Assembly: GCA_033032865.1 (NCBI GenBank)
Contig: JAWHQI010000001.1
Span: 4,114,001-4,178,000 of the forward strand
Origin: Dactylorhiza incarnata
Lineage: Eukaryota > Streptophyta > Magnoliopsida > Asparagales > Orchidaceae
Reading direction: 5' to 3'
Length of the DNA: 64,000 nucleotides
Below are positions 33,645 to 44,052 of the stretch, piece after piece (positions within the stretch are counted from its first letter, which is position 1; each line of letters begins with the position of its first letter). The notes below the pieces were generated by a model, which was not told the DNA's origin, searched no databases, and was given only the letters and a program-made list of their open reading frames with translations. The position numbers and the translations under genes were made by a program.

Positions 33645-33672
33645 ACTTGATCTTTCTCTCTTGCAGGTACGA
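33645..33672 (+). promoter_or_regulatory. Acceptor-like site immediately upstream of ORF3 in D
   Basis: CTTGATCTTTCTCTCTTGCAG ends at 33666, then GTACGA and the ATG at 33673. It is near-identical to C's site at 16228-16256, although flanking DNA differs at many positions. Confidence 0.5.
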
Positions 33673-36390
33673 ATGGCGATTTCTCAAGCCGCGCTTTACT
33701 CCATGAAGTTCGACGCCGGATTTGACATTGATATGGAATCTTTCGCAAAATCAGACCAAGTATTCAAAGATATTCTTCAACTTTTTGAAGAACAACAGTT
33801 GAAGAAGTTCATGAGCACGAGGATAAAGATCCATACTGCAGAAATAAAAGAATGGTGTTATACGGCTAAACCAGAAGATGAAAGTCTAACTGGAACCATC
33901 TCAGGACATCAGGTTTCTCTTACCCCAACAATTTTATCTGAAGTTTTTGGTTTTGTGAATGGTGATGATGATATAGAGCTAAGCTCTGTTGAATATGGTG
34001 AAGCTTTGATTAAAATGGGTCATTCTACTGGAAACCCTAATCATTTGCTTAAGAAAAACTTGTCCTTGGAATACAAGTTTTCGTCAGATATTATTGGAAA
34101 AGTTTTGTTAGGAAAAACAACAGGTCATGATTACATTAAAAGGCACCAATTTCTGTTGATGGTGGCCTTGATGGACAAGAAGAAAGTTAACTGGGGATCA
34201 ATTCTGTTTGAATTGATTAAGAAGAAAATTTCTACAGATAATGTATCTTTTGGAAGAATTATTGGTATTGTTCTGCAGGAAAAGCATCAAGACCTTCTGG
34301 TCTCACCCAAAGTTACAATAAATGCTAGCAAGAAGCTAACCTCAGCTCTCTTTGCAAAGTGGGACAGGGTGATTCCCAAGAAGAACCTAGGAGAAGTTGC
34401 ACCAAAGAAAGCTTCTGAAGGCACAAGGACTGATCCAGTCACATCCCCAACCCTTCCAGAAGTTCCTCCTCTTGTTTCTTCTCCTCCTCACCCATCTCCA
34501 CCTCAGCATATTTCTCCTGCACAGACTCCACCTCCAAATTCTCCCACACCCATTGATGACATTCCATCTCCTTCATTTGCCCTTCTACCTCCTCATACCT
34601 CTCCACCTCCATATCCCATGCATGATGTCCATCAGTCACCCATACATCATTCATGTCCTATCCATCAAGACATCCCTACACAATCTGAAAATGTCACACA
34701 CATCTTTGTACCAACTTCCATTCCACCCACTTCTCAATCATCTTCATCTCATCCACCAGAATTTCTATATTGTCAATCTGTAGCTGATCAAGTATATGAT
34801 CACATTCTTCCTAAACTAGATTCTCTACTGGATGCAAAACTTGCTCCAGTCCATCATATTCTTTCTAATCTTGACTCCCTCCTGGATGCAAAATTTGCTC
34901 CAGTTCTTTCAGCCATTTCTGAATTATCTTCTAAAATATCTTCAATTCCTTCCTCTCTTTCTGTCCCTTCTTCTAGGGGCCTAGATTCAGATTTCCCTGA
35001 AGCTAGGCAGGGGGAGATGCCTTATGAAGAAGCTCCAGAAGCTCCAGTTTCAGAGGCTACAGTTTTTGTTGAAGATATAGTTCCAGTTTCTGATTTATAA
35101 ATGTTTGATTTGTTTGAAGATACAGTTCCAGTCATAGAGGAGACAAATAATATCTACATTCATCCTTCTTTAGATATTATTCATTTGATGTCTAAGTTCA
35201 ATACTGTTTACTCAGTTCTGCCAAAATATCATGAATATTCTAGAGCAATTATTCCATATACTGCTCCCATAGATAAAGTTTTGTTGAAAAATATTATCAA
35301 AAGTTTTGAAGTTCAGATTGTTAAACCAGTTACTAATTCAATTCAAGTTCAAAGTCAAGCAGAAGTATCAATTGTTATTTCAGAAGAAAATTTCAAAGGC
35401 TTTGCTGTTCCAACTTTTGTTTTTGATGAATCCCCAATTCCTAATTTTGATGAAATCTGGAAAGCTGAAGATGAAGCTTTTGAAGCTGAAGAACAAAAGA
35501 TTAAAGCTCTTAAATTGGTAGATGCTTTATATGATGAACCAATGTCATCTTCAAATTCTGGGGATGATGAAAGTGATTCTGATGATATATTATCAAAGAA
35601 GAGAAAGAAAAGGAAAGCTAAGTCAAAGGTTGTCCCTAAGCCTCCTAATTATGATAATGATATTCCTTATTATATTCTTCATAACATTACTCTTGATAAA
35701 GATACTCCACACTGGATGAAATTCTCAAGGAATGAAAACAAGAGAAGAAAGAAGTTCAGGAAAACTGGTTATTATTCTGATAAGCCGGTTAAGTTTAATC
35801 CTCCTCCTCCTCCACCAGGATCAGCAGGTTCAGCAGCACCCTTCTCCCCCTCTCAGAAGTTCACTTCCCAGCATTCAAGTACACCAGCTAACACAAGTGG
35901 TTATCAAAGCTCTTGGTCTTCAGGACTGCCTTCAAAATCTTCCAAGAATGTTTCCACAGATTACAAATATCATATATCTCGTGGATCTTTGCAAAGGCGG
36001 AAAAATTTTCTTTCTGATCAACCTTTAGTGCAGGACACTGATCTTGATGAAATACCTTATTTCCCAATTGATACAGAAGCTGAAGAAATAGCTCAGATGG
36101 CTAGATTCAGGGAAAATGTTGCCAGAGCTCAAATCAAGAAAACAAAAGCTGAAGGAAAAGATTATTCTATATATTCAACCATGTCAGAATATAGAAGAAA
36201 GGAATTTGAAATGTATAAATCAAAGAATCTTTTCAATGCTGAAGAATATTTGGTACAGCATCCAGAAGCAATAGTTATTCAAAGCAAATCTCAAACTATT
36301 CTGGGAGCTCAGGATCTCTACTTGAGTAAGAAGAAATCTGAAGATCCCAACAGGGAAATTATCTTCAATCCTCCCTCAGCAAATCAATGA
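33673..36390 (+). pseudogene. Element D: third ORF (ORF3), one premature stop
   Basis: There are 906 codons including the stop, with a single in-frame TAA at 35098-35100 (C has GAA). Layout is as in C: an N-terminal putative plant transposon-protein-like domain (about residues 1-235), a Pro/Ser-rich region (about 258-330), 'LLDAKLAPVHHILSNL' helical repeats, an acidic region, a basic cluster KKRKKRKAKSK (about 641-651), a second Pro stretch (PPPPPPGSAGSAAP) and the conserved tail ILGAQDLYLSKKKSEDPNREI. The premature stops of C and D are at different sites, so both descend from an open ORF. No membrane segment is visible. A nuclear or nucleic-acid-related role is more plausible than an envelope role; this is inference. 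Confidence 0.75.
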
Positions 36391-36585
36391 AAAGGTTCAG
36401 ACTTTATTGTGTTTTTGTTTAACATTTTTGTTGTAACACTTCTAAACTCAGAGCACTATGATTTATTCTATCTGCTGAAATGAATTTACATTCTGTCAGA
36501 TATATTTTATGCTCTGCTATTTATTTTTCTGTTGTATTTACTTGATTGATTGTTAAATAGTATCCTAACCCAAATAGGGGGAGAT
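36391..36585 (+). promoter_or_regulatory. Element D: 3' spacer and polypurine tract
   Basis: The non-coding spacer ends with AAATAGGGGGAGAT (36572-36585), followed by TGTTGG. Confidence 0.85.
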
Positions 36586-38121
36586 TGTTGGAACAACCCT
36601 ATTACTGATTTGGGCTAGGATCACTATGTGTTGACTAAGATCAAGTTGACCCCATTGTATAGTCTAAGGGTCAAGTCTTTAGGCTGTTAGATTAGCTAGA
36701 ACTTAACAAAAAAATTAAGTTCCCAGTGTTCGACAAATGGCTAGCGGCGTTCGACAGATGGTTGCCAGCGCTCGACGAATTCCAGTCAGCGCTCGATAGA
36801 TTTCTTGCCAGCGCTCGACAGATTTCCAGCCAGCGCTCGACAGATTTCCAGGCAGCGCTCGACAGATTTCCAGTCAGCGCTCGACAGATTTCCAGCCAGC
36901 GCTCGACATTCTCTGAGCAGCGTTCGACGAATTTTAGCCAGCGCTCGACAAATTCTTTATTGAAGCTCAGATCGACAAATTCAGTTCCAAAATTATTTAA
37001 ATCTTGAATATCAGTTGTTTGTCAGTACTCTGAACACAGATCGACGACTCTAGCAGATATAATCAATATATTTGGACATATTCAAGTAAGGATATTATAT
37101 TCTTTGAATATATTCCTTTCTTTCCTTTATTCCAAGACAGAAATAGCCGTTGACAGTTAATGCAAAGGAGTATTTCACGGCTAAGGAATTAAAGGACCTG
37201 CCAAAGTCGATTTGTCTCTATTACAGTTCCAAGAAAGAATTAAAGTCTAATTATTCTATTCCAAAAATAGAATATATCAAAGACAGACTTTATTGTCTCA
37301 AGCTCTCGATAGAATTCAATTTTATTATTCTTACAGAATACAGAGAGAGTACAACAACAAGGATAGAGAAAGAAAAAGAAGAACACTCAGTCAAATATTC
37401 TCAGTTTTCTTCTTCCTCAAGCAGCAATCACCAATTCTCTGAGAACATTTTCTTCAAAGATCCATCTCTCAAACATCTGCTGCAAGTTCAAGTCTTCTAA
37501 AAGAGCAACAAAGAATCTGAAGAACTATTTTCTTCCAGATCAATCTGCTGCAGAAGATTTCTGTTTTCAAGAGAAAGCTTCTCCATCATCTGTAAAATAC
37601 TTCAATAAGACAGGGGGAGCTTTACAACAAGTCCACTAGAGTCTTCTCTCAGCATCTTGATAGAGAAGAACACTATAACCTCTTTCTCACCTCTCTTGTA
37701 CAGGGTTAATACTTCCTTCAAAAGTGTAACGCCTTGGTGGCAAGACACCTGATCAAAAAATCTAGTTGGTTTTGAGCACCTGAACAAAAGCTCTGTGGTG
37801 TGTGGACACCTGATCAAAATCACCTTGGTGTTAGGGCACCTGATCAACCCTCCTAGTGGAATCCTACCAAGGGTGGTAGAAGAGTGGACTACCCAGATTT
37901 ATTGGGGAACCACTATAAATTCCTTGTGTCCTCCGTGTTTGTTTGTTTTTCTATGCTGTGCTGTGTGCTTTTACTTATTTAGTTTTTCTGCTTATATATA
38001 TCTCACACTGCTTACACATATATATAACACTATTTTAATTCCGCTATAAAAACTAAGGAAAAGTTTTTAATACACTATTCACCCCCCTCTATAGTAACTT
38101 AAGATCTAACCTCCACTTTCA
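36586..38121 (+). repeat. Element D: 3' LTR (complete)
   Basis: It is 1,536 bp, TGTTGGAACAACCC ... CCACTTTCA. It contains a 24-bp TCGAC minisatellite (36740-36960), phased CACCTGATCAA-type boxes (about 37745-37845), TATAAAT 37914-37920 and a short C6 run near 38082-38087. F sequence follows. Confidence 0.9.
36740..36960. repeat. 24-bp minisatellite, CAGCGCTCGACAGATTTC type
   Basis: There are about nine units with spacing near 24 bp and TCGACA/TCGACG cores. D's 5' LTR begins inside this array, so C inserted in it. Confidence 0.85.
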
Positions 38122-39951
38122 GTGAGGCTGTCTCTCACAAGATTAATGAGGACAATGTGCCTTCACCTCAAGATTTGCAAGGTCAGATTGACAGACTTAT
38201 TTTCAATCTTGAAGAAAGAATTAGGCTCAATCCTGATAATGAACCAGCTCTCTGGAATTTACCTACACCAGGCCAATCTGATGCCCCATCTAAGGGGGAG
38301 AAGCCCAAAGAGCCATCAGTTCTTGGTAAGACTAATTAACCCATCCTTAGTATTGCTAAGTCATTAAATCTAACTCAAAATAATTATCCCAGATTTCTTG
38401 GACTCATCAGATCAAGATGATCTATCTGAGGGGGAGGAGCCAGAAAAATTTGATGATAATAATGATGCTGATAATGATGGAGTCCGCCATGAACACATTG
38501 ATGATCCAACATCCTTTGTTGATGTGGTGGATGATTAAGGCAAAAGAGATAATTCTCCAGTCATAAATCCAGAACAGGTGCTACCTGCAGCTCAAGAGCA
38601 TATTATACCTCCTCAGGAATCAGTCCCTCCTCTTAGTCCACAAAGACTCAAACCATAAATGATTGTTGATCAGCAACTCTCCACTTCCTCACAGTATAAT
38701 GAGAGCATTCTAAATGACATTCAAATTATGTTAGAGACTTATCTAACATCTATGAAGGACTATGTAGACAAGTCAACTTCTACAGTTAAAGCATACATTG
38801 ATCAGTCCATCCTCAATGTAAAATCTGAAGTAATGGTTGAGGTCAAGGAAATCAAGGAAGACACTGCCATCCTGAACAAACAAATGATCAAGTGGTTTGA
38901 TCTTGTAGAGAAATCAGTGGTCTCTCAAAATACTATTCTCAGATCAATAGACAAACACCTCCAACTCTCTGAATAGGATATGTCATATGTCAAAAATTAT
39001 GTCAACAAGATAGATGAAGTGATTGAAAAATCCTCACATCATATCCAAGAATATGTATACTCCACTGCTCTGCAGTTGAATGGTGAGACTGATAGAAAGA
39101 AGGATGAGCTCAAGGCTGATATTGAGAGGAACAAGGATGAGATAAAATCTGATATGGAAAATATATTTTCCAAACAATCTCTGGGATAATAACTGCTGCT
39201 CAGCAGGTGATAAGTCAAAGAATATTTGAAAAATCCAGAAAAGGGGAGGATAACAATGCTGTAACAAATTCTGAGCTAGCCCTCAAGGTTCTGCAAGGAA
39301 CTAGGTTAGCTTTAAACCTTCCTCTCCTGGACAGAAATAGGGACGAAGATTGGAACTTCCCAAAACAGAAGCAGATTGCTCAAAATGTCAGACTGGAAAA
39401 AAGAAGAGAAAGAGAGCATATAATGCTAGTGGAAGAATTTATGGCAAAATAAAGGGATGAGCAGTCTAAGGATCCAGATTTTGAGTATTGGAGTGAAGAC
39501 TCTAAAAGTATAATATTAAATTCCTGGCTAAGCCATGGTCAAATCTGCAAAGACATTGATAAGGTCTATCCATCTGAAGAGTGGGTAAAACACTTAGAAA
39601 GATACACTAAAAGAGATAGGATATTCAAATCCAATCTAGTAAGGAAGGACAGCCCAAGAAGGATGCCTTCAAAGTATATTCCTAAGCCATTCCTATATTT
39701 CAAAAGGCAAGAAAATAGGAGGAAGATAGCTGAAATAGAGGCAGCTAGCTAATGCTGAACAAGACACTGCCAACAATCTTCCTGAAAATATGGATGTGGC
39801 TGCTAAAGATAAGGAGATTCCAGCACAGGAAGATGGAGTGGTTGCTGAAAATATGGTGGTTGCAGAAGACCAAGAGGCCTCAACTAAAGGAAAAGAAGTT
39901 GCTGCTGACATTGCTGAGTGCTCAACTTCTTCTAAGAAAAGAAAATTTTAA
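38122..39951 (+). pseudogene. Element F: ORF3-like gene remnant, coiled-coil, basic C-terminus
   Basis: Readable segments in order: an acidic part with two GGGGGAG motifs (38157-38530); a long helical region with spaced charged heptads (38659-39189: YVDKSTSTVKAYIDQSILNV ... KDELKADIERNKDEIKSDME); a segment 39190-39750 (RDEDWNFPKQKQIAQ, SEEWVKHLERYTKRDRIFKS); and an acidic Ala/Glu tail ending KKRKF at 39951. There are several stops (near 38536, 38656, 38974, 39450) and frame changes (near 39185 and 39745). It is not the same protein as ORF3 of C and D but occupies the same position before the polypurine tract. A short intron-like gap at 38326-38392 joins the first two frames. Confidence 0.55.
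38326..38392 (+). other. Intron-like 67-bp segment in F's ORF3 remnant
   Basis: It has a GTAAG donor, a TCTAAC branch-like motif and an ATCCCAG acceptor. The reading frame before it runs into a TAA inside the segment; removing 67 bases brings the next open frame into register. It is slightly short for a plant intron. A chance frameshift remains possible. Confidence 0.35.
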
Positions 39952-40342
39952 AGGAATGTATTTAAGTGTTATGGATTTCTAAATGTATATTGAACAATGT
40001 CTCATTGCTTTATCTGAAATGAAAATGAATGAATTGTTGCATTGATTACTTTATGTTGTAAGCTAATCTGAGCCATAACTTAATTTTACTCTGTGTCACT
40101 GTTTAAATTAATCTGTGATGCATTGACATGATTATCTAATCATATTATTGGGTTGATAAAATCTGTGGTAATATGCTTGTCCTAAATATTATCTGTTATA
40201 ATATTATCTTTGATGCCATATTAATGTTTACATGAGTATGATATGATGAATACCATGGAGTGAAGGTACATGATAAGTATTTATGTGTTATGTGCCTTAG
40301 CATTGAGGGTGTTCTGCCTTCTTCAAATTAATAGAGGGAGAT
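39952..40342 (+). promoter_or_regulatory. Element F: 3' spacer and polypurine tract
   Basis: An A/T-rich non-coding spacer ends AATAGAGGGAGAT (40330-40342), then TGTTGG. I see nothing else in it. Confidence 0.75.
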
Positions 40343-41590
40343 TGTTGGTAATATTACCCTCAATGTTCCCTTGATTTGAAGAAGCTTCACACTCAATGCT
40401 AAGTACAAGTTGTATTTGATAAACCCTATTTCATCTCATGACCATGCAGGGTTAGGTTATTGCAAGGTGTTGAGTAAGTTCAATGGTTTACTGCCAAAAC
40501 CGCTGAGACAAGTTCTCAGTCTTAGTGGAACCGTTGAGACAAGGCCAGGAGCTGTTGAGAAGGTGTATGGGCCATCTGAGCTACAGATAGAGGAAATCCG
40601 CTGGGACTGGACAGAAGTAGCCGTTGAGACTGGAAGCTATCTCAGCCCAACCGCTGAGACAGATTGAAATGTTCTGGCAGGTTTTGCTTTTGGCACAATA
40701 CGCTATAAAGAAAGATAGGATGTTCCAATCACCTCCATACTGTGTCAGGAGGACATCTGATAGTCGTTGAAGCCTGGAGGAGGATAAAAGAATCATTTAG
40801 GGCTTTGTAAAAGCCCCCTCACTCCCTGAAGAAGATTAATCTACTATTCCATTGATGGCAGCCCAGAAAGTTCTCTCTTCCTGCTTCCTGAAGCTGCAAG
40901 GAGAGAAAATTTTGTTCTTCTTGATTGACTCAAGATAAAACAAGTTGATCCCCATTCATCCTCTGAAGAAAAGGATCAGAAAGAATCAGTGTTGAGGCCA
41001 TTGGACTCATCCCTGTTTCAAGACTGCTACAACAATTGTTCCGCAACAGAAGACCAAGGCTTGATATCTATTCTAGCTTCTGTTGTAATCATCCATTATT
41101 ATTTTATGTAGGAACATTACTTGTTCTGAGTTTGTAGGGCTTTTTTACTGAGGGAGTAGGGTTGTTGGGCCAGAGTGTAGAGCTGAGAGTTCAGCTTGAG
41201 AGTAGGATATCTATGGAGATCTGAGGTAAGACTTCTTGATAGGTCTGAGCTTGTAGGGCAGCTGTGTCTGAGGTAGGGCTGTTGAGCCTAAGGTAGGGTT
41301 TGGGAAAACCTGAGAGATCCTATGGGATCTGTGTTGTAAGCTCTTGGAGCTGAGATTGGAGGTGTTGGCCTTGTCTAACACATTGTTAGAAAGGTGAAAG
41401 CGGAAAGAGGACTACTCAAGACACCCAGTCTTGAGGAATCTCTATAAATGCTTGTGTGTTTTCTGTGTGATTGATTCATAGCTAACATAAACACTGAAAA
41501 CAGTTAGGCTTTTGCTTAGAAACAAAAGAAACCTATTCACCCCCCCCCCCCCCTAGTTAATTAAGACAATATCCTATATATAAACTATCA
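40343..41590 (+). repeat. Element F: 3' LTR
   Basis: It is about 1,248 bp, TGTTGGTAATATTACC ... AACTATCA. AACCGCTGAGAC-type motifs lie at about 40497-40670, CTCAAGACACCCAGTCTTGAG (inverted repeat) just upstream of TATAAAT 41443-41449, and a C14 run at 41540-41553. The 3' end is placed at CA 41589-41590 because G's integrase reading frame resumes there. Confidence 0.75.
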
Positions 41591-42430
41591 TTAGCATTGA
41601 TACATGGAATACATTATGTATTCCACTCATGATCGAGGGTAATGCGAGTTGATAGGCAACAGATCCAAATCTGCCTAGTATCTCAAATGGGCCAATATAT
41701 CTTGGTTTTAGTTTGCCATTGCTCCCAAATCTTTTGATGCCCAATCCTGGCTTTACCTTCAAGAATACCTTTTCTCCAATCTGAAAGTCCACATCACAGT
41801 GCTTCTTATTGTAGTAATTCTTTTGATATCTTGAGCGATCTGAAGTCGGTTTATGACTAATTAGATAACCTTCTGAGAGTCTTCTATCAAATGTGGCCTT
41901 GGCATAGCCTTCTTTCCGACTTCAAACCAACAAATAAAAGTTCGACATCTTCTGTATAGTGCTTCATATGGTGCCATTGGAATACTGGAATGGTAATTGT
42001 TGTTATAAGTGAATTGCACCATAGGAAGGTGTTGCTCCTAGCTTCCGCCAAATTCTAGGACACACATTCTTAATAAATCCTCAAGTGTTTGGATCGTTCT
42101 TTTAGTCAGCCCATTTGTTTGAGGGTGATAAGCAGTACTGAATTTGATTGGTGTTCCTAGAGCTTCCTGAAATGCTTTCCAGAATCTTGAAGTGAATCTC
42201 GGATCTCGGTCAAATATAATTGTTACTGGAACTCCGTGCAAGGCTACGATGCGATCGATGTATTTCTAGGCTAATCTTGACATAGAATCGCTTACTCTTA
42301 TATGTACAAAATGGGTTGATTTGGTGAGTCTATCGACGATTACCCAGATTGCATCATTTCTGATTGACGTTCTTGGAAGTCCTACTACCAAATCCACCGA
42401 GATGTCTTCCCATTTCCAAGTAGGGATTGG
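41591..42430 (-). pseudogene. Element G: integrase core and C-terminal part
   Basis: It begins PIPTWKWEDISVDLVVGLPRT (about 42430-42365), keeps VDRLTKSTHF, continues with [12 protein letters not shown] and [18 protein letters not shown] (42205-42080), and ends with GEKVFLKVKPGLGIKRFG ... NVFHVSML at 41591. The third acidic catalytic position, normally in SERTIQ, is Lys here. There are several frame changes (near 42265, 42037 and 41793). F's LTR cuts it at the C-terminus. Confidence 0.85.
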
Positions 42431-44031
42431 TGTTGGGAAAAACCCTTGTGATTTATCTAACAAATTATTTTAAAGTGATTTCATCATTTAGGATGTATTA
42501 CACATATTGTATAGAGAGGGTAATCTGGTCATTAGATGTAATAGGATATCACATTCACTTAGAGTGTCAAGACCAAGTTTAAGATAAGCACAAATTTAGT
42601 TGAGTTAAAACTTGCATCGAATAGAAGTCGACGCAACTTCGACAAGAAGTTGACACATCTCTGACTGAAAGTCAATGTAACTCAGACTGCTTGTCAAAGG
42701 ATCAAGTGAAGTTGGCGCAAAGTCGAAATGAATTTGACGCAGAAGGAAGAGACTATTCAAGTCCAAGTCCTCAACTCGATGGATACATCGATAAGTACTC
42801 GACGCAACGTCGACATCTGAGTTCAGCCAGAGCTAAGAAGGAATTTGAAGCTGCTTCTATAAGAACTCAGAGGTGCATTGATATGAAGAATAATGAAGTC
42901 GACGCAGTGTCAAATACAGACAGAAATAGTATGTTTTTTGCTGTCCTTTCTAATCCTTCTTCAATGTTTTTCAAAGATGAAATTTGAATTACAATGGCTC
43001 GATTATTGCCAATAATGGAATGGAGTATTTCAGAGGTACCACAAAAACATTCTTGGAAGTTATTCAAATCAGATGGACGGGTCGGGAAACATAAATAGAA
43101 GGAAATATTAAATGTTCAATGGATATTCCTTAAAAGGACAGAACGGAAGTGGAAAAAAATCAAACAGTATTTGACAATGAAAAAGTACTCAGAAGAAGGA
43201 AGAAAAACACAACCATTCTTATCATTCTGTATTCTTCTTCTTCCTCAAGCAGCCCTAAGATAAAATAGAAGAGAATTGCAACTTCTTTATACAGGAAAAC
43301 AAAAACAGCAAATCTGTTGCTTCTTCTTCTACATCATATAGCAGCAAGGCAACTAAAGTGCAGAGAATATTAGGATCAAAGATCATAACCCCCGCAGTCA
43401 TCACTATCTTAAGCAAGGATCCATTATATTCAGATCTTGAAGTATACAGAAGAGACAACTTCTAGAGAGATAGCTGCTGAAGGATTCTAACTGAAGAATC
43501 TTATTCTCTTCTTCTACTGTTCTTATTCTGCAACTGTAAAAGAGTTTTAAGAAACCCTCTTCAAAGGATTCAGTGGTCCTAAGAGTCTCCTTAGCAAAAG
43601 ACTCAGTAGTTCTAAGAGTCTCCTTAGCAAAAGACTCAATAGTTCTAAGAGTCTCCTTATCAAAAGACTCAGTGGTTCTAAGAGACTCCTTATCAAAAGA
43701 CTCAGTGCTGGTTCTGAGAGTCTCCTTATCAAAAGACTCAGGCACATTTAGTGCAATCCTATCATGGTGGTAGAAGAGTTGACTACCCACATTTTGGGGA
43801 ACCACTATAAAATTTTTTGTGTCTTCTGTGTTTGATTTTCTGTGTTGTCCCCTTACTTATTATTGTTTTATATTTTCTGTGATTATTTTATTTTGAGTTG
43901 GTATTGTTGAATGCATAGTTGTTAGACTAGTTTATTGTGTGTGCATATTTAGGGTAAAAGTTTTTAATACTCTATTCAACCCCCCCCCCCCCCCCTCTAA
44001 AGAATACTCTGAGGCACAATGTACACTTTCG
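42431..44031 (+). repeat. Element H: solo LTR of Sirevirus type in G
   Basis: It runs TGTTGGGAAAAACCC ... ACACTTTCG (normally CA), 1,601 bp, flanked by the 5-bp TSD ATTGG (42426-42430, 44032-44036). G's integrase text continues on both sides. It contains TCGAC motifs (42620-42910), a 33-bp tandem array (43563-43742), a promoter block like that of C and D with TATAAAA 43806-43812, and a C16 run (43980-43995). No internal region is present, so it arose by LTR-LTR recombination. Confidence 0.88.
43563..43742. repeat. 33-bp tandem repeat upstream of the TATA box in H
   Basis: Units start at 43563, 43596, 43629, 43662, 43695 (36 bp) and 43731 (partial), with the motif AAAAGACTCAGTGGTTCTAA. Its end lies about 64-75 bp upstream of TATA, comparable to the 30-bp array in C and D. 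Confidence 0.9.
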
Positions 44032-44052
44032 ATTGGTAATGGTTGAAGTATG

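Larger units (their letters stand above)
20798..38121 (+). mobile_element. Element D: Sirevirus (Ty1/copia) interrupted by element E
   Basis: The 5' LTR lacks about its first 290 bp (20798-22049). Then come the PBS, gag (22164-24229), pol split at 25431/31311 by E, a spacer array, ORF3 (33673-36390), a polypurine tract and a full 3' LTR (36586-38121). Gene order and most sequence match C. Without E, D would be about 11.4 kb. The left LTR end is missing because C inserted there; on the right, F sequence starts at 38122, so no TSD can be read. Confidence 0.85.
38122..41590 (+). mobile_element. Element F: 3' end of another Sirevirus, entered by D
   Basis: It holds an ORF3-like remnant (38122-39951), a spacer, a polypurine tract and a 3' LTR (40343-41590). 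Its LTR belongs to B's family (TGTTGGTAATATTACCCTCAATG; AACCGCTGAGAC motifs). D's LTR end abuts it at 38121/38122; the 5' half of F is not in the window. It abuts G's integrase end at 41591. Confidence 0.75.

Noticed and set aside
36740..36960. Regular 24-bp repeats with short spacers resemble a CRISPR array at first sight.
   Set aside because: It is a minisatellite within a plant LTR; the spacers are themselves repeats, and there are no cas genes.
43404..43805. Minus-strand open frame of 133 codons with an 11-residue repeat.
   Set aside because: It is the translation of the 33-bp LTR array and overlaps the LTR promoter; no start context or homology.
44026..44042. CTTTCGATTGGTAATGG looked like an LTR end plus a decayed iMet PBS, implying an internal Sirevirus region after H.
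   Set aside because: ATTGG is the TSD of H, and the bases after it continue the minus-strand integrase of G (QPLP).
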